Shown here one piece after another: positions 19,591 through 22,058 of a stretch of 22,058 nucleotides of DNA (positions within the stretch are counted from its first letter, which is position 1; each line of letters starts with the position of its first letter). The stretch comes from Paraphysomonas bandaiensis (taxonomy: Eukaryota; Chrysophyceae): positions 1 through 22,058 of the forward strand of contig CBFFRP010000529.1 in the NCBI GenBank assembly GCA_965644295.1, in the 5' to 3' direction. Below the pieces are notes generated by a model. It saw nothing but the letters and a program-made list of their open reading frames with translations, was not told where the DNA came from and searched no databases. The position numbers and the translations under genes were made by a program.

Positions 19591-20389
19591 CATGCTAGGG
19601 GATGTCACCGAACTCCAACACCAATGGGACCTCCACCAATACATCCTCATGCGGGACGGCACGTACCCCGCAAGCGCAAGCCGAGACTCGCAGTACTGGA
19701 CACGCAGCGGCACCAGGCTCCCACACAAACTTCATCCTCTCAAGCCCAATAATTCGTCCAACTGCTATGTCCCATTCCACGACCGCATCCGTGAAACCGC
19801 ATATGTCTGGGACAAATCATACGCGATGGGCAGAAATAGGGCCAAGGGCAAACATGGAGACGAACTCACAACAGCAGCCAAATGCACAGACTGTGACCAC
19901 AACCTGGACAACATGGCGCATATGCTCCTCCACTGTCCACACCCTGAGATCGCCCAACTACGTGAACATGCCTTCCACACACAGCAAACCCAGCTTACAA
20001 AACTCCAAGGGCAACGACAACCCATCCCCTGGCTTCACACCGCCCTACAAAGACTGGCGAGGGCTGCCTGGGATCCCACCACACCCCAGGTTGAGAGATA
20101 CTGGACCGGACAACTAACAGCCTCGTAACTGGCAAATGCTTTCGGACACAACATCTCCACCTCGTTACTCGAACACCAGTTTCATCAGCTCGAAAAATCC
20201 GTCACCAAAGTTCTGCTCCCTCTCTACAATGGAGGGCTAAACATGCTCAAAAACAGAGGCTGTAGATTTCACAGAACAGATGCGACAACAATGACACCAA
20301 CCTCGACTCATGCCAGCTCACAACCACGTCGCACACACACTCCGCCACCAACCCGACGATCCTCCAGCTACTTAAAGCAACTAATATAG
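19590..20389 (+). pseudogene. LINE-like polyprotein C-terminus with C2HC zinc knuckle, broken by an in-frame TAA
   Basis: The open frame 19550-20128 (192 codons) contains, numbered from 19550: a YILMRDGTY segment (31-39), ETAYVWDKSYAMGRNRAKG (82-100), and KCTDCDHN with MAHMLLHCPHPEIAQLR (111-138), giving C112, C115, H124 and C129, i.e. C-x2-C-x8-H-x4-C. This is the zinc knuckle found after RNase H in many non-LTR retrotransposon ORF2 proteins, thought to help bind the template RNA. After TAA (20126-20128) the same frame stays open for 86 codons, with an ordinary LLPLYNGGLNMLKNR-type sequence, to TAG at 20387-20389, so the stop is probably a degenerative mutation. The ATG at 19550 lies in copia sequence and is not a real start: the LINE is 5'-truncated near 19570-19600. 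Amino-acid usage is Thr/His/Pro-rich because the plus strand is C-rich. Confidence 0.78.
20369..20381 (+). repeat. 13-bp direct repeat, left copy
   Basis: TACTTAAAGCAAC, repeated exactly at 21501-21513. It lies in the LINE frame (codons TAC TTA AAG CAA), 6 bp before the TAG that ends the frame. It is a candidate target-site duplication. Confidence 0.65.
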
Positions 20390-21500
20390 TCAGCAGATAT
20401 ATTGTTCTGCCCACTCATAGCCAAATGCTTGTGTGGTACAAGGGACACTAATAAGTGTCACTTGTGTAGACGTCTTTGGGCCCTGACGAATAAACAGGCA
20501 TCCGGGAATGGGCCCACCTCAAGGGCATCCGGGACAGGGCCCACCAGAAGGGTAACCGGGGTATTGGGCTGCCTGCTGAAGTTAAGCATCCGGGATGTTC
20601 ACCTTAAGAACTCAAAACACCTGAAGTCAGCAGATGTCAGGTATATCAACATTCTGCTTGCTCCCTGCGTTTGCTTTGAGTGATTGATGCTGAGTATGAG
20701 TTCACATTATTCGGTATCTGTGTGGCCAATGACCGAGGTAATGCGTCAAACTTTCCTTATGGATGCATGGCAATGGCAATGATGTGATTAGACCTGTCAT
20801 GTCTTCTCACACGTCTACTGCCTAGTCTTGGTTTCTCCTGACCCAGGTCATTGAGATTATATCAAGGCTCTGGCACTGTTCTCCAAGCAGTGTCAGGTAC
20901 ATTTGTGGTGCTTTTATGTTATTCTTGCTTAGTAGGTTTTCATCCGAGCGGGGAAGGTGCACGGTTTCCTACTAGTGTAAGTCACTCGGGAGAAGAGTGC
21001 AAGGTGGATGCATGTGTTGGATGAGTGCACACAATGGAGGGAAGACATTGGAGTCAGCTTGAATTTGTAACAGATTTTGGTAGATGTCTGTTTCATGCGT
21101 CAGTGTGCAAAATTGCACCAGTGAGACCGCTTCGTGACCGTGGGAGGACCCGGCGCTATAGAGCTACTTTATTCTCCCTTCCAGACTACCTGCTGCTGTG
21201 AACACCACCTTGAAGAGGGCCCTAAAGATCTGCCGCATATACAGGAGACATATGCCGAAGACACCGACCGCAAGTTGTTTGTGTTAGGACAAGTAGATTG
21301 GGTAGGAGCGTATGATCCGGCTTAAACACGCAACTCGTCGTATTCCCATGTAGCTAACTAAATCGTGTTGTATAGTTGAGCACTTGTCGGTGCATGCAAT
21401 AGTAACTAGATGAGAGTCATGTTATGCATAGTGTCGCGCGAGTTGTTAGGTTGGTCGCAGCAACGCACAAGCTTGCGCTTCTTAATAATCAGATTTTCAA
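20382..21500. mobile_element. Candidate 1.1-kb insertion in the LINE tail, type unknown
   Basis: This segment lies between two exact 13-bp repeats and is compositionally balanced, whereas the LINE-like sequence on both sides is strongly C-rich on the plus strand. Removing it with one repeat copy would keep the LINE frame open past the present TAG. I recognise no domain in it. A 93-codon frame at 20402-20683 spans a small tandem repeat, and a 63-codon frame at 21134-21325 has no motif I know. The ends (TAATATAG... and ...GATTTTCAA) are neither TG...CA nor inverted repeats, so an LTR or a simple DNA transposon is not supported. A 13-bp duplication would fit a short non-LTR or SINE-type insertion, but no poly(A) is seen. 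Confidence 0.4.
20497..20581 (+). repeat. 27-bp tandem repeat (2 copies plus a degenerate third)
   Basis: Units 20497-20523 and 20524-20550 both fit GGCATCCGGGA, then two variable bases, GGGCCCACC and a short AAG-ending tail. A third, degenerate copy starting GGTAACCGGGG follows to about 20581. GGGCCC is self-complementary. Function unknown. Confidence 0.75.
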
Positions 21501-21513
21501 TACTTAAAGCAAC
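21501..21513 (+). repeat. 13-bp direct repeat, right copy
   Basis: Exact copy of 20369-20381, directly followed by the C-rich segment ATCCACCCCCAGAGCC. Confidence 0.65.
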
Positions 21514-21808
21514 ATCCACCCCCAGAGCCACGCCCCACACGAGACCCCGCCCTCAACGCAGGCCTGCCAACCCGATCCGGAGGCAGACAACACTCATTTC
21601 CGACAGAACCACAACCACAACTAGTAATCCCAAACCTCCGCTGACACACATCCACAGAATGGCACGTCACCCCCCACACCCCGACTCGCACACGGAACTG
21701 GACCACCAGACACACTACCCAAAGGAAGACCACCTGACTAAACGTAAAACAAGGGATGGTTGCACCAAGGTGCTTGCAGCAATGCACAAGCAGTCCCGAG
21801 ATAACTGA
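21501..21808 (+). pseudogene. Probable 3' continuation of the LINE remnant
   Basis: The segment is C-rich on the plus strand like 19600-20380 and unlike the sequence between. Reading on in the LINE phase from TAC at 21501 gives YLKQHPPPEPRPTRDPA and stays open to TGA at 21642-21644, about 47 codons. Another frame (21410-21808) is open for 132 codons but is mostly Pro/Thr/Arg/His from the base composition, so I do not treat it as a gene. I infer this is the low-complexity C-terminal tail and 3' UTR of the same 5'-truncated LINE. Confidence 0.4.
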
Positions 21809-21840
21809 GCATTTCATAATTTGTGTTACAACTAGTCTAA

Positions 21841-21858
21841 AGTAATAGATAGATAAAT
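21841..21858 (+). repeat. Short GATA-type repeat, possible LINE 3' tail
   Basis: AGTAATAGATAGATAAAT lies at the switch from C-rich to AT-rich sequence. Several non-LTR clades end in short simple repeats instead of poly(A), so this may mark the 3' end of the LINE remnant. No matching target-site duplication was found. Confidence 0.35.
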
Positions 21859-21888
21859 GCAACAAGTCCTCTCATGTAATAATCAGAT

Positions 21889-22058
21889 CTAATTATTTAT
21901 ATATAATATTACTTCGTTTTTGAAATCTTCTTTAGTCTTCATAACAAATTTATCATCGTCAACATCATAAAAGTAATATGAACCGCCTTGTATTTCATAG
22001 TAATACTTAAACACATATTTGATTACATCTAGATTGTCTTTAAGTTCTCCATGTTTTG
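21889..22058 (-). CDS. Partial AT-rich ORF, unknown protein, open at right edge
   Basis: The minus-strand frame enters from the right edge and ends at a stop at 21889-21891, giving 55 codons with no interruption. Seen: a Lys/Asp/Tyr-rich, non-repetitive peptide with KHGELKDNLDVIKYVFKYYY near its start in the window, then GGSYYFYDVDDDKFV and MKTKEDFKNEV, ending YINN. The alternation of aromatic and charged residues looks like real protein and is unlike the retroelement remnants. The composition resembles genes of AT-rich large DNA viruses or virus-like mobile elements. A helicase-primase-like protein is a guess I cannot support by motif. Codon choice is A/T-ending where possible, unlike the neighbouring C-rich LINE sequence. 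This is the end of a longer gene or of a pseudogene. Confidence 0.45.
   Translation of the reverse strand, partial: KHGELKDNLDVIKYVFKYYYEIQGGSYYFYDVDDDKFVMKTKEDFKNEVILYINN

Noticed and set aside
19550-19600. ATG at 19550 as the true start of the zinc-knuckle protein
   Set aside because: The ATG lies in sequence that reads as copia pol on the other strand, and an in-frame TGA is just upstream. The LINE part is 5'-truncated.
20560-20600. 5S rRNA fragment
   Set aside because: TGAAGTTAAGCA resembles the internal control region of 5S rRNA, but the bases on both sides do not follow 5S sequence or its helices.
20389-20662. GTCAGCAGAT...TTCTGC similarity between 20389-20410 and about 20629-20660 as element termini
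   Set aside because: The match is short and gapped, and no other terminal feature coincides with it.
21410-21808. 132-codon plus-strand ORF as a gene
   Set aside because: The peptide is low-complexity Pro/Thr/Arg/His, explained by C-rich base composition, and starts in the unrelated sequence left of the 13-bp repeat.
21497-21865. 122-codon minus-strand ORF as a gene
   Set aside because: It is the complement of the C-rich segment, with Val/Gly/Cys-rich composition expected from G-rich triplets and no motif.

Overview
The window looks like repeat-rich nuclear DNA of a eukaryote, most likely a microbial one (an alga, oomycete or other protist). No prokaryotic gene organisation is visible. Every recognisable protein segment is a broken retroelement: an RNase H domain and a C2HC zinc-knuckle domain of non-LTR (LINE-like) retrotransposons, and a Ty1/copia-type GAG-pre-integrase/integrase fragment. 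I cannot name the species from the sequence alone.

Layout. (1) 1-359, minus strand: RNase H and post-RNase H part of a non-LTR polyprotein, running off the left edge. (2) 360-802: T-rich, TG-rich non-coding flank with no recognised gene. (3) 803-18564: one tandem array of about 17.8 kb built from a 101-bp unit and in-phase length variants (98, 92 and 89 bp). A 75-bp imperfect inverted repeat (hairpin) is embedded at 14 sites that look identical. The array has kilobase-scale internal duplications. (4) 18565 to about 19590, minus strand: copia GAG-pre-integrase plus the first half of the integrase core, cut off by the array close to where the second catalytic Asp is expected. (5) About 19590-20389, plus strand: C-terminal part of a LINE ORF with a zinc knuckle, interrupted by an in-frame TAA. 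(6) 20382-21500: a segment of different composition flanked by 13-bp direct repeats, apparently inserted in the LINE tail. (7) 21501 to about 21858: C-rich sequence that reads on in frame from the LINE, ending near a GATA-type tail. (8) 21889-22058, minus strand: an AT-rich partial ORF, running off the right edge, with virus- or element-like composition.

Main interpretation. The many 60-113-codon reading frames in the array are by-products of its period. All common unit lengths are 2 modulo 3, so a reading frame cycles through all three phases and meets a stop in the third unit. Inside a unit one frame is special: it has 33 codons, and the internal length differences I aligned (3, 9 and 12 bp) keep it. 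This suggests the satellite descends from a protein-coding repeat that lost its frame through a 2-bp (GT) change at the unit junction. The conserved hairpin in 14 higher-order copies is the structure most worth following up.
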